NCBI GenBank assembly: GCA_947174955.1
Contig: CAMWKX010000081.1
Span: forward strand, 1-6,152
DNA length: 6,152 bases
Source of the DNA: an uncultured Clostridia bacterium
GTDB lineage: Bacteria > Bacillota > Clostridia > Christensenellales > Borkfalkiaceae
Direction: 5' to 3'
The notes under the pieces are model-generated. The model was not told the DNA's origin and searched no databases. It saw only the letters and a program-made list of their open reading frames with translations. The position numbers were made by a program, and so were the translations under genes. Shown piece by piece: positions 1-5,750 of this stretch (position 1 is its first letter; every line of letters starts with the position of its first letter).

Positions 1-22
1 AAAGATAAATCAAGCATTAAGC

Positions 23-28
23 GGGGAG
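23..28 (+). promoter_or_regulatory. Ribosome binding site that sets the start of the DnaD-family gene
   Basis: GGGGAG lies 8 bases before the ATG at 37, which is normal spacing. An in-frame TTG at 31 is only 2 bases from this site, too close to be used, so the ATG at 37 is chosen. The promoter of this operon must lie left of the window. Confidence 0.75.
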
Positions 29-36
29 TTTTGACT

Positions 37-1443
37 ATGGCTTTTATTTCGGTAGCCGAAGAGTTGACCAAGAGGTCGGCAACGAGCGTCGAAAATAAAT
101 TTATAACTAAATATCTTGCCGAGCTTGAACCTGTTGCCGTAAAGGTTTACCTTTACGCACTCTACCTTTGCCAGAACGGTCAGTGCGAATATACGCTCGA
201 AGATTTCTCTAAAAAACTTAATATCGACGAGGAAAAAATCAAGGAATATTTCGAGTATCTCGACGAGATGGAACTGATTGCAATCACGTCCAAAATACCG
301 TTTGAGATTAAGATACTCGACTGCGAAAATTATTACGGTAAGCCGAAGAAATTACACCCCGAAAAATACGACGGGCTGTACGAAGAAATTCAGTCGATAA
401 TTTCCGGAAGAATGGTTTCGCAAAACGAATTCCGCGAATACCTGATTTTACTCGAAGATTACAATTTCGAGCGCAGCGCGATATTAAAGATAGTGAACTA
501 CTGCGTAAGTTTAAAGGGCGACAAAATAAGCGGCGCGTACATAAAGAAGGTTGCAAAAAATTTTCACGCCGACGGCGACACCACCGATATACAGGTCGAG
601 AAGCGCCTGTCCTCCTACACGGAGAACACTACCACTCTTCTCAAAATTTTTGCGGCGTGCTCGGTAAAGCGGCAGCCCGAAGTCGAGGACGGCGAGGCAT
701 TAAACAAGTGGCTGGGTTACGGCTTCACCGAAGAGGCGGTAATCTGCGCCGCGAAGGGCTTTAAGACCAAATCCATAGAAAAACTCGACGCGGTTATAGA
801 AGAGCTGAATAAAAACAGTAAATTCGACCCGAAGGAAATTGACGACTACCGCAAGGAAAAAACTTCACTTTACGATACTGCGGTTGCGGTGGCAAAGTCT
901 TTGAGCGTGTATATGCCCGACCCCACCCCTTACGTTGAAAATTACGTAGGCGTATGGAGCAGCTACGGTTTAAGTAGCGATGCGCTCAAAAAAATTGCCA
1001 ATTACTGCTTTTTAAGCGGGAGAAACTCGTTTGACTCAATGAACGACTTCGTCGGCAACCTCTACCGCGACGCGTTTATAGACGATAACAGCGTAACCCA
1101 CTTGTTAGAACAGCTCGCAGAGGACGACAAATTTATCAAATCGGTACACGCCTCGTGCGGCTTGACGAGAAAAATCATTCCGTACGACAGACAGGCTTTG
1201 AGTCGCTGGCGCGACTGGGGCTTTAACGAGGCTATGATTTTAAAAGCCGCCGAGCTTTCCGCGGGTAAAAACAACCCTATGGCGGCGGTCAACTACCTTT
1301 TATCCACCTGGAAAAACAGCGGAGTTTACACGGTTGAACAGATTCCCGCAGGCACCGCAACCGCCCGCAAGCAGACCAAGCGAAGCGTTACCGACGAATG
1401 GGCGGCTACAATCGAGAAACTTAATTCCACACACAGAAACTGA
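37..1443 (+). CDS. DnaD-family primosome / replication initiation protein with repeated DnaD C-terminal domains
   Basis: This 468-residue cytosolic protein is probably a replication initiation or primosome component that helps load the replicative helicase. Residues about 20-85 look like the winged-helix DDBH1 domain of DnaD/DnaB proteins (helices around ITKYLAELEPVAVKVYLYAL, then TLEDFSKKLNIDEEKIKEYF). Four segments then resemble the DDBH2 (DnaD) domain: about 120-180, 198-260, 281-346 and 364-431. Each has a W or aromatic residue, then a 'YGF/WGF/YGLS' turn, then a helix such as 'EEAVICAAKGF', 'DALKKIANYC' or 'EAMILKAAELSAG'. The last copy ends in 'YLLSTWKNSGVYT', matching the classic DnaD ending Y-x3-(I/L)-x2-W-x3-G-(V)-x-T. 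Bacillus subtilis DnaB is of similar length (about 470 residues) but is described with fewer DDBH2 copies. A basic tail follows (about 440-468). The stop codon overlaps the ribosome binding site of the next gene. The family call is firm; the number of repeats is read by eye. Confidence 0.8.
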   Translation: MAFISVAEELTKRSATSVENKFITKYLAELEPVAVKVYLYALYLCQNGQCEYTLEDFSKKLNIDEEKIKEYFEYLDEMELIAITSKIPFEIKILDCENYYGKPKKLHPEKYDGLYEEIQSIISGRMVSQNEFREYLILLEDYNFERSAILKIVNYCVSLKGDKISGAYIKKVAKNFHADGDTTDIQVEKRLSSYTENTTTLLKIFAACSVKRQPEVEDGEALNKWLGYGFTEEAVICAAKGFKTKSIEKLDAVIEELNKNSKFDPKEIDDYRKEKTSLYDTAVAVAKSLSVYMPDPTPYVENYVGVWSSYGLSSDALKKIANYCFLSGRNSFDSMNDFVGNLYRDAFIDDNSVTHLLEQLAEDDKFIKSVHASCGLTRKIIPYDRQALSRWRDWGFNEAMILKAAELSAGKNNPMAAVNYLLSTWKNSGVYTVEQIPAGTATARKQTKRSVTDEWAATIEKLNSTHRN

Positions 1444-1445
1444 GG
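1442..1445 (+). promoter_or_regulatory. Ribosome binding site overlapping the upstream stop codon
   Basis: GAGG begins inside the TGA stop (1441-1443) of the DnaD-family gene and is 6 bases before the ATG at 1452. Ribosomes that finish the first gene therefore sit on the initiation site of the second, which predicts translational coupling and matched output of the two proteins. Confidence 0.7.
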
Positions 1446-1451
1446 CACGCT

Positions 1452-2045
1452 ATGCAACAACTGCAAAGAGAAGATATAATTAAATATCTGATTAAAATAC
1501 AGCTTAATTTCGAGAACGCTTATGTTACTTCCAATCAGATGGAACGCGAGCTTTTGGTTGAAAGCTGGTTTGAAGCGCTGTGCGAATATCCGAAAGAAGT
1601 TTGCAATGCGGCTGTCAACAACGTTTTAAAACGAGCAAAATTTGCACCCCGCTTAGGCGACATTACTGAGGAAATCGAAAAACTTATCACTCCCGAAAGC
1701 AAGTCCGACGAACAGCTTTGGGCGGAGCTTTCTTCGACTCTGGGCAGAGTTTACGATATTTCACGCTACCTTACATATCCGCAGTACGTTAACTGGGCAA
1801 ACGCAAAATTGCAGGAAATATATTCGGGGCTTTCCGACGAGCTTAAACTTTTCGTCGTAAACGTTTCCACCCTCGTCGATATCGCTTCAATGACCGACGA
1901 AAGTCTGCAGTTTGAAAGAGCGCGCTTTTTCAAACAGATGCCGCAACTTAAAAAGCACGGCGCGCAAAAGGCGGCGGCACAGAAATTTTTGGAACAGACA
2001 AAAACTCAACAGGCGCTGTTGCAACACAAGAACGATAAAAAATAA
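1452..2045 (+). CDS. Probable replicative helicase loader/inhibitor, G39P-like
   Basis: This 197-residue cytosolic protein has no signal peptide or membrane segment. The N-terminal part (about 7-78) is helical. Its pattern, 'Y...ERELLVESWFEAL..YP', then 'AVNNVLKRAKFAPRLGDITEEIEKL', recalls the G39P family: an aromatic/acidic first helix, W-x2-L, a helix ending in (K/R)-F-x-P, then x-x-D-I. In phage SPP1 the founding member binds and delivers the DnaB-type helicase. The second part (about 84-170) has 'WAELSSTLGRVY' and a final 'SLQFERARFFKQMPQL', as in the longer Bacillota relatives. The tail (about 170-197) is rich in Q, K and A and is probably disordered. There is no Walker A motif, so this is not a DnaC/DnaI AAA+ loader. 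It follows the DnaD-family gene by 8 bases and is probably co-transcribed with it. The family call comes from pattern memory; a general phage-type replisome organiser is the alternative. Confidence 0.5.
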   Translation: MQQLQREDIIKYLIKIQLNFENAYVTSNQMERELLVESWFEALCEYPKEVCNAAVNNVLKRAKFAPRLGDITEEIEKLITPESKSDEQLWAELSSTLGRVYDISRYLTYPQYVNWANAKLQEIYSGLSDELKLFVVNVSTLVDIASMTDESLQFERARFFKQMPQLKKHGAQKAAAQKFLEQTKTQQALLQHKNDKK

Positions 2046-2049
2046 AATT

Positions 2050-2073
2050 ACGGCGGACTTTTCAGTCCGCCGT
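2050..2073. terminator. Bidirectional hairpin terminator between convergent genes
   Basis: The stem CGGCGGACT (2051-2059) pairs with AGTCCGCCG (2064-2072) around a TTTC loop; the flanking A2050-T2073 adds a tenth pair. On the plus strand it is followed by TTTCTTCTT. On the minus strand it is followed by a longer T-rich run (complement of 2036-2050), so termination should be at least as strong in the metal transporter direction. The stop codon of the transporter (2062-2064) lies in the loop/stem. Confidence 0.85.
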
Positions 2074-2979
2074 TTCTTCTTCCTCTTTTTCCTCCGTTTC
2101 CTTATAAGGATTTACGTGTACCGTTACGTGCTTTACCGGCGGAAAGTTTTTTTCCACGCCCTCGTGAACGGCTTCGGCAATATCGTGCGACTCTTTCAAA
2201 ATGAGGTTTTCGTCGCACGCAATTTCCAGAACAACGTAAATTCGGTTGCCGAAAAGGCGAGTCATTAAGCTGTCGACGTTCTTTACGCCTTCGCAGGTTT
2301 CAACGAACTGCCTTATCGCGTTTTCGGTTTCCGCGTCGCACGCCTTATCGGTCATTTTGTTTACCGCGTCGATAAATATGTCTACCGCAGCTTTTAAAAT
2401 CAGAAGGCAGATGACGATCGCCGCAACGCAGTCTAAAACGGGCACTCCGCACATCGCGCCGACGATACCTATTAAGCTTCCGACGGACGACAGCGCGTCG
2501 GACCTGTGATGCCAGGCGTCGGCTTTCAGCGCGCCGGAATTGGTCTTTTTAGCGGCAGCGTACGTGTACCAGAACATACCCTCCTTAACCACAATTGAGA
2601 CGATTGCCGCCGACATTGCAAGATAATCGGGACGTATTGCCGTTTTGTACGAGCCGTCGACTATTTTAACAATTCCGCTGTAACCTATGCCGCAACCCGT
2701 CGCAAACAGCAGAACGGCAAGCAGAATGGCCGCAACGCATTCATACCTCTCGTGTCCGAACTCGTGGTCCTTATCCGCCGCCTTTGCAGAAATCTTTATG
2801 CCTATTATTACGATTACAGTCGAAAAGACGTCCGATGCCGAATGAATAGCGTCGGATATCATTGCAAGCGAGTGACCTAAAAAGCCCGCGATAAATTTGA
2901 ATACGGTCAGCAGCAGATTTAATATAATTGTAACCACCGCTGTTTTGACGGCGATTTTCTCAATATTACTTTCGTGCAT
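2062..2979 (-). CDS. Cation diffusion facilitator (CDF) family metal efflux transporter
   Basis: This 305-residue inner-membrane protein should export a divalent metal ion, probably Zn or a related ion, in exchange for protons. Six hydrophobic segments lie at about 12-34, 36-61, 81-104, 117-140, 160-178 and 180-203. Transport-site residues are intact: H46-x3-D50 in segment 2 ('SDAIHSASD') and H157-x3-D161 in segment 5 ('HHRSD'). The second site in the loop is also recognisable (D69, H72, H76 in 'HEFGHERYE'). The cytoplasmic C-terminal domain (about 211-292) ends in 'VTVHVNP'. An acidic tail 'EEKEEEE' follows, which might bind metal (inference). H in place of the first D of site A, compared with E. 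coli YiiP (D45), is the pattern often linked to Zn-type members, but specificity is not settled by this. The start ATG is preceded by AGGTGA (2984-2989) at short spacing (4 bases). The gene diverges from the tRNA and converges on the replication operon. No metal-responsive operator was recognised. Confidence 0.93.
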   Translation of the reverse strand: MHESNIEKIAVKTAVVTIILNLLLTVFKFIAGFLGHSLAMISDAIHSASDVFSTVIVIIGIKISAKAADKDHEFGHERYECVAAILLAVLLFATGCGIGYSGIVKIVDGSYKTAIRPDYLAMSAAIVSIVVKEGMFWYTYAAAKKTNSGALKADAWHHRSDALSSVGSLIGIVGAMCGVPVLDCVAAIVICLLILKAAVDIFIDAVNKMTDKACDAETENAIRQFVETCEGVKNVDSLMTRLFGNRIYVVLEIACDENLILKESHDIAEAVHEGVEKNFPPVKHVTVHVNPYKETEEKEEEETAD

Positions 2980-2997
2980 ATTATCACCTAAAATTTT

Positions 2998-3025
2998 GAT
3001 TTATCACTTAAAAATGAATTGACAA
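2998..3025 (-). promoter_or_regulatory. Weak candidate promoter for the CDF transporter
   Basis: Minus-strand TTGTCA (3025-3020) lies 16 bases upstream of TAAATC (3003-2998). The -35 is good but the -10 matches the consensus at only three of six positions. The -35 occupies the same bases as the TTGACA of the tRNA promoter on the other strand. This is offered as the best candidate in the short gap, not as a firm site. Confidence 0.3.
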
Positions 3026-3047
3026 CAAGCGATAATTAAAATATAAT
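3019..3047 (+). promoter_or_regulatory. Consensus sigma-A promoter of the tRNA-Thr gene
   Basis: TTGACA (3019-3024) and TATAAT (3042-3047) are both exact consensus hexamers with an optimal 17-base spacer. Transcription should start near 3054, giving a leader of roughly 22 bases before the mature tRNA 5' end at 3076. A full consensus is typical of stable RNA genes. Confidence 0.92.
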
Positions 3048-3075
3048 ATTCAAGTAAATCAAATTAGTTGATTGT

Positions 3076-3151
<76 letters not shown>

Positions 3152-3154
3152 TTA

Positions 3155-3192
3155 AGGGAACTACCGTGTTCGGCAGTTCCTTTATTTTTTAT
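3155..3192 (+). terminator. Intrinsic terminator of the tRNA-Thr gene
   Basis: AGGGAACT (3155-3162) pairs with AGTTCCTT (3175-3182) with one G-T pair. The stem continues after one mismatch as CCG/CGG around a TGTT loop. It is followed by a T-rich run, TTTATTTTTTAT (3181-3192). Confidence 0.88.
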
Positions 3193-3217
3193 AAAGAAAA
3201 CGGGGCGACTGCCCCGT
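3187..3217 (-). terminator. Intrinsic terminator of the four-cysteine small protein gene
   Basis: On the minus strand ACGGGGC (3217-3211) pairs with GCCCCGT (3206-3200) around a four-base loop and is followed by TTTCTTTAT. It lies 16 bases beyond the stop codon of the gene ending at 3234. It stands back to back with the tRNA terminator, so the two convergent units are separated by about 80 bases. Confidence 0.85.
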
Positions 3218-3233
3218 AAAACTGAATATAAGT

Positions 3234-3575
3234 TTATTTTTTTCTCGCTATTGCTATGCGGATTTTCTGAGACGGTTTTTTCACCGTTTTTTCTTCGGCG
3301 ATTTCCTCCGGCGTTTCTGCGGGAATATCCTCCATCTGCACTTCCATACCCTCTTTAATTTTCATACGCACGTAAGCAACCGCGCAGGGTTTCGGTACGG
3401 TCTTATCGCAACTCTTGCAGAAAGGCGCGTATCTGCCGCACAAATCGCCCCTCAGCCTTTTGCTGTTCAAAAATTTATCGTTGTCGATAACCTGCTGAAT
3501 CTGCGCAAGGTTCTCCGCCGACAGCACGTGGGGCATATTCTGCAATAATTTCAAAGGTCCTTCTTCATTCCACAT
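3234..3575 (-). CDS. Small protein of unknown function with a four-cysteine motif
   Basis: I do not recognise a named family. The 113-residue protein has a helical N-terminal part (about 5-35), then a cysteine cluster C46-x6-C53-x2-C56-x7-C64 with aromatic, glycine and proline residues between ('CGRYAPFCKSC', 'VPKPCAVAYVRMK'). An acidic stretch follows (about 82-95, 'PAETPEEIAEE') and then a basic tail ending in RKK. Four cysteines in this spacing could hold zinc or an Fe-S cluster (inference). No signal peptide or membrane segment is seen. The start ATG has AGGCGG (3585-3590) 9 bases upstream and its own promoter just before that. The gene lies 65 bases after the sugar kinase gene with no clear terminator between, so read-through from that gene is also possible. 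It ends at a strong terminator, which supports a real gene. Confidence 0.75.
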   Translation of the reverse strand: MWNEEGPLKLLQNMPHVLSAENLAQIQQVIDNDKFLNSKRLRGDLCGRYAPFCKSCDKTVPKPCAVAYVRMKIKEGMEVQMEDIPAETPEEIAEEKTVKKPSQKIRIAIARKK

Positions 3576-3604
3576 AACTTTTAACCGCCTGTTCTTATAT
3601 TATC

Positions 3605-3632
3605 ATTATAGTATAATTTTTTCAAAAATCAA
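3605..3632 (-). promoter_or_regulatory. Probable sigma-A promoter of the four-cysteine protein gene
   Basis: On the minus strand TTGATT (3632-3627) is followed after 16 bases by an exact TATAAT (3610-3605). The predicted start near 3598 leaves a leader of about 22 bases that contains the AGGCGG ribosome binding site. The spacer is A/T-rich. Confidence 0.65.
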
Positions 3633-3640
3633 TAGTAAAA

Positions 3641-4564
3641 TCAAATTTCCTTAACCGTAAGCATATGTAAAACTTCGTCGTACTTATCTTTAAGGAAAGA
3701 AATACTGTCGGGAAGAGTGACCGAAGCGGTACCCGCGGCAACTCCGCAACGCAGTATATCGGCAAGCTCCGCGCCCTCGGACAAAGCCTTGGTTGCGGCG
3801 GCGACCATAGCGTCACCCGCCCCCGCCGTCGTATTCATAGCGACGTTGAGCGACGTACAGAACAGCCTCTGCTTCCCGTCGCAAATGACCGCGCCGTGCT
3901 TACCGAGCGATAAAAGCACCCGCTTTACGCCCCTTTCCAGAAGATTTTCGCACGCCCTTATCATACTGTCGCGGTCGGTTATCTTAATCCCCGTAGCGTG
4001 GAAAAGCTCTTCCATATTCGGCTTAACGAGGTCAAGACCGCAATCTAAAAGATTTGCCAGTCTGTAACCGTCGGTATCGACGACTTTTAAAACGTGCGGC
4101 GGTATGACCGACAACACCTGATGCATATAGTCTTCGGGCAAACCGTCGGATAACTCCCCCGAAAAAACTACCGCGTTACAGTTTTTGGAAAGGTCTGCGA
4201 CCATTTCGAGCAACTGCTTTGCATTTTCACTGCCGATCGGCGTGGCGTCGCTGACTACCTCGGTCAGCATTGAGCGGCGATCGACAAAATTGTAGACTTC
4301 CTTAACACGCCCCTTGTTCCAAACGAACTTATACGTAACGCCCTCTTTATGCATTTCCTGCTCGTAAAGTCTGCCGTTCTCCTCGAACATAAAACCACTG
4401 GCTACGGCGTGCGCACCCAGTCTTGACAGCCCCGTTGCCACGTTCAAAGCCTTGCCTGTAAAGAACGTACGCCTGCTTATAACCTTGTGCATTTTGCCGA
4501 CCGCAAGGGAATCAACCTCGAAATTGATTTCCAGACAGGGACTAAGCCCTACGCATAATATCAT
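3641..4564 (-). CDS. PfkB-family sugar kinase, 1-phosphofructokinase (FruK/LacC-like) subfamily
   Basis: This cytosolic ribokinase-fold kinase probably phosphorylates a sugar phosphate such as fructose 1-phosphate or tagatose 6-phosphate with ATP. It has 307 residues from the chosen ATG, normal for FruK/LacC. Visible family motifs are 'FSGELSDGLP' (134-143, the SG-x-L-P-x-G loop), 'KPNMEEL' (181-187), 'SLGKHGA' (219-225) and the anion-hole/catalytic motif 'TTAGAGDAM' (245-253) with catalytic base D251. Two N-terminal sugar-site motifs are altered: 'LSPCLEIN' replaces the usual NP-x2-D, with E12 where aspartate is expected, and 'FTGKALNVA' replaces GGKG-x-NVA. The enzyme is therefore a divergent member and the substrate is uncertain. 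It follows pfkA after that gene's terminator. Start choice: an in-frame ATG at 4603 sits directly after the terminator T-tract with no binding site, whereas the ATG at 4564 aligns with the family and has GCGGGA upstream. Confidence 0.88.
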   Translation of the reverse strand: MILCVGLSPCLEINFEVDSLAVGKMHKVISRRTFFTGKALNVATGLSRLGAHAVASGFMFEENGRLYEQEMHKEGVTYKFVWNKGRVKEVYNFVDRRSMLTEVVSDATPIGSENAKQLLEMVADLSKNCNAVVFSGELSDGLPEDYMHQVLSVIPPHVLKVVDTDGYRLANLLDCGLDLVKPNMEELFHATGIKITDRDSMIRACENLLERGVKRVLLSLGKHGAVICDGKQRLFCTSLNVAMNTTAGAGDAMVAAATKALSEGAELADILRCGVAAGTASVTLPDSISFLKDKYDEVLHMLTVKEI

Positions 4565-4571
4565 TTTATTT

Positions 4572-4577
4572 TCCCGC
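4572..4577 (-). promoter_or_regulatory. Ribosome binding site of the PfkB-family kinase
   Basis: GCGGGA on the minus strand ends 7 bases before the ATG at 4564. It is only moderately close to the AGGAGG consensus, but it is the best site near either possible start and supports the shorter reading frame. Confidence 0.5.
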
Positions 4578-4603
4578 TTACCCTTATTTTGGCTGCTTGC
4601 CAT

Positions 4604-4630
4604 AAAAAAACCGCTTTTTGAAAGCGGTTT
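4604..4630 (-). terminator. Intrinsic terminator of pfkA
   Basis: On the minus strand AAACCGCTTT (4630-4621) pairs with AAAGCGGTTT (4617-4608) in a 10-bp perfect stem with a three-base loop. The stem begins 7 bases after the pfkA stop and ends in a seven-base T run (4610-4604). Any expression of the following kinase gene must come from read-through or from a promoter that I could not find in the short gap. Confidence 0.9.
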
Positions 4631-4637
4631 ATTTTGT

Positions 4638-5600
4638 TTACATTGAAATCATCTGAAGCGTTTCGTAAAGCTCGTAATTGAACTTTTTCTTCATACTTAC
4701 CGCTTCGATTATATCCATATCGATTATCTCGTTCTTGCGTATACCTACGACGCGGTTGCCGATACCGTCTTTTAAAAGCCTGACCGCCTTGTTGCCGAAC
4801 TGCGCCGCCAACATTCTGTCCGCCATCGTAGGCGAGCCGCCGCGCTGTATATGACCGATTGTGGTAGGTCTTACCGAATAGGTCGTAACCGACTGCAACT
4901 GCTTTGCAAACTCGTCCGCCGTGCACACACCCTCGGCAACGACAACGATGTTCGAATGCTTGCCGTTGGCGCGCGAACGGTTAATACGCATAACTATATC
5001 GTCCAAATCGAAAACGACTTCGGGCACGACGATTATTTCCGCACCGCTTGCAATACCCGCATAGAGCGCGATATCGCCGCAACGTCTGCCCATAACTTCG
5101 ACTACCGAAATTCTCTCGTGCGAGGTCATCGTATCGCGCAGTTTGTTTATAACGTCGATACAGGTGTTGACCGCCGTATCGAAACCGAGCGTATAATCGG
5201 TATATTCGAGGTCGTTATCAATCGTACCGGGGATACCTATCGTAGGTATTCCGAACTCTTCCGAAAGGCACTTTGCGCCTCTGAATGAACCGTCGCCGCC
5301 GATGACGACTAATCCCTCGATATTTCTTGCTTCGAGCGTTTTAACCGCCTTCTTCTGCCCCTCTTTCGTGAGCATTTCAAGGCAGCGCGCAGTTCTGAGC
5401 TTAGTGCCGCCGCGCTGAACGATATCGGATACGGAACGCATTTCCATAGCAATCATATCGTCGTCAATCAGTCCCTGATAGCCGCGCTCTATGCCGTAAA
5501 CTTCCATACCGTAGTAAAGCGCCGTTCTGACAACAGCCCTTATGCAGGCGTTCATACCGGGAGCATCGCCGCCGCTCGTAAGCAAACCTATTCTTTTCAT
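4638..5600 (-). CDS. pfkA: ATP-dependent 6-phosphofructokinase
   Basis: This enzyme phosphorylates fructose 6-phosphate to fructose 1,6-bisphosphate with ATP, the committed step of glycolysis. It acts in the cytosol as a tetramer in known bacterial homologues. The length of 320 residues equals the E. coli and Bacillus enzymes. Conserved sites are intact: the G11 nucleotide loop in 'TSGGDAPGMN' (8-17), 'GGDGS' (101-105) with G104, which marks ATP rather than pyrophosphate use, catalytic 'PGTIDND' (124-130) with D128, 'MGR' (170-172), E223, and R244/H250/R253 in 'SVRPTTIGHIQRGGSP'. The start ATG has GGAGG 7 bases upstream (5608-5612). It lies 150 bases downstream of dnaE, a common Bacillota neighbourhood, and has its own promoter, a structured leader and a terminator, so it can be a single-gene unit. 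Nothing in the sequence appears damaged. Confidence 0.98.
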   Translation of the reverse strand: MKRIGLLTSGGDAPGMNACIRAVVRTALYYGMEVYGIERGYQGLIDDDMIAMEMRSVSDIVQRGGTKLRTARCLEMLTKEGQKKAVKTLEARNIEGLVVIGGDGSFRGAKCLSEEFGIPTIGIPGTIDNDLEYTDYTLGFDTAVNTCIDVINKLRDTMTSHERISVVEVMGRRCGDIALYAGIASGAEIIVVPEVVFDLDDIVMRINRSRANGKHSNIVVVAEGVCTADEFAKQLQSVTTYSVRPTTIGHIQRGGSPTMADRMLAAQFGNKAVRLLKDGIGNRVVGIRKNEIIDMDIIEAVSMKKKFNYELYETLQMISM

Positions 5601-5622
5601 ACAAGAACCTCCGAAATTGCAA

Positions 5623-5673
5623 GCCGCCGCACGACGGGTATACCCGTCAGCCCCCTTAATTTTTTGCGTCGGC
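5623..5673 (-). promoter_or_regulatory. Structured pfkA leader: 16-bp palindrome nested in an outer stem
   Basis: GACGGGTATACCCGTC (5633-5648) is a perfect 16-bp palindrome lying between the pfkA transcription start and its ribosome binding site. On the transcript it can form a 6-bp hairpin with a UAUA loop. Flanking it, GCCGACGC (5673-5666) can pair with GCGGCGGC (5630-5623) at seven of eight positions, enclosing the palindrome and a GGGGGC run. No T run follows on the minus strand, so it is not a simple terminator. It could be a DNA operator downstream of the promoter or an RNA regulatory or stabilising structure; it matches no riboswitch class that I recognise. Confidence 0.5.
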
Positions 5674-5699
5674 TATATTTTTCATCCATTCAATTAAAT

Positions 5700-5728
5700 A
5701 TTATAACAGATTAAATTACTAATTACAA
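5700..5728 (-). promoter_or_regulatory. pfkA: Sigma-A promoter of pfkA (extended -10)
   Basis: On the minus strand TTGTAA (5728-5723), a 17-base spacer and an exact TATAAT (5705-5700) are seen, with TG-n directly before the -10 (extended -10). The start is predicted near 5693, giving a leader of about 90 bases that contains the palindrome. It lies just after the dnaE stop codon, so pfkA does not depend on dnaE transcription. Confidence 0.8.
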
Positions 5729-5750
5729 CCTTTTTATGGAAATAATTTTT

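Noticed and set aside
31..36. TTG two codons upstream as an alternative start of the DnaD-family gene
   Set aside because: It is only 2 bases from the GGGGAG site, whereas the ATG at 37 is at normal distance.
1912..2268. Open plus-strand frame across the end of the helicase-loader gene and into the transporter gene
   Set aside because: It is a shadow: it crosses the terminator, overlaps two well-supported genes and has a low-complexity F/R-rich translation.
3605..3617. A/T palindrome-like ATTATACTATAAT as a terminator of the kinase gene
   Set aside because: It has no G-C pairs apart from the central base and no T run in the correct position; it is better explained as the -10 region of the next gene.
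4565..4603. Longer kinase reading frame starting at the ATG at 4603
   Set aside because: It begins right after the pfkA terminator T run, lacks a ribosome binding site and adds residues (rich in N, K, S, Q) that precede the normal family N-terminus MILCVGLSP.
4851..5288. Open plus-strand frame of 145 residues antisense to pfkA
   Set aside because: It lies wholly inside a strongly conserved gene, and its translation resembles no protein that I know.
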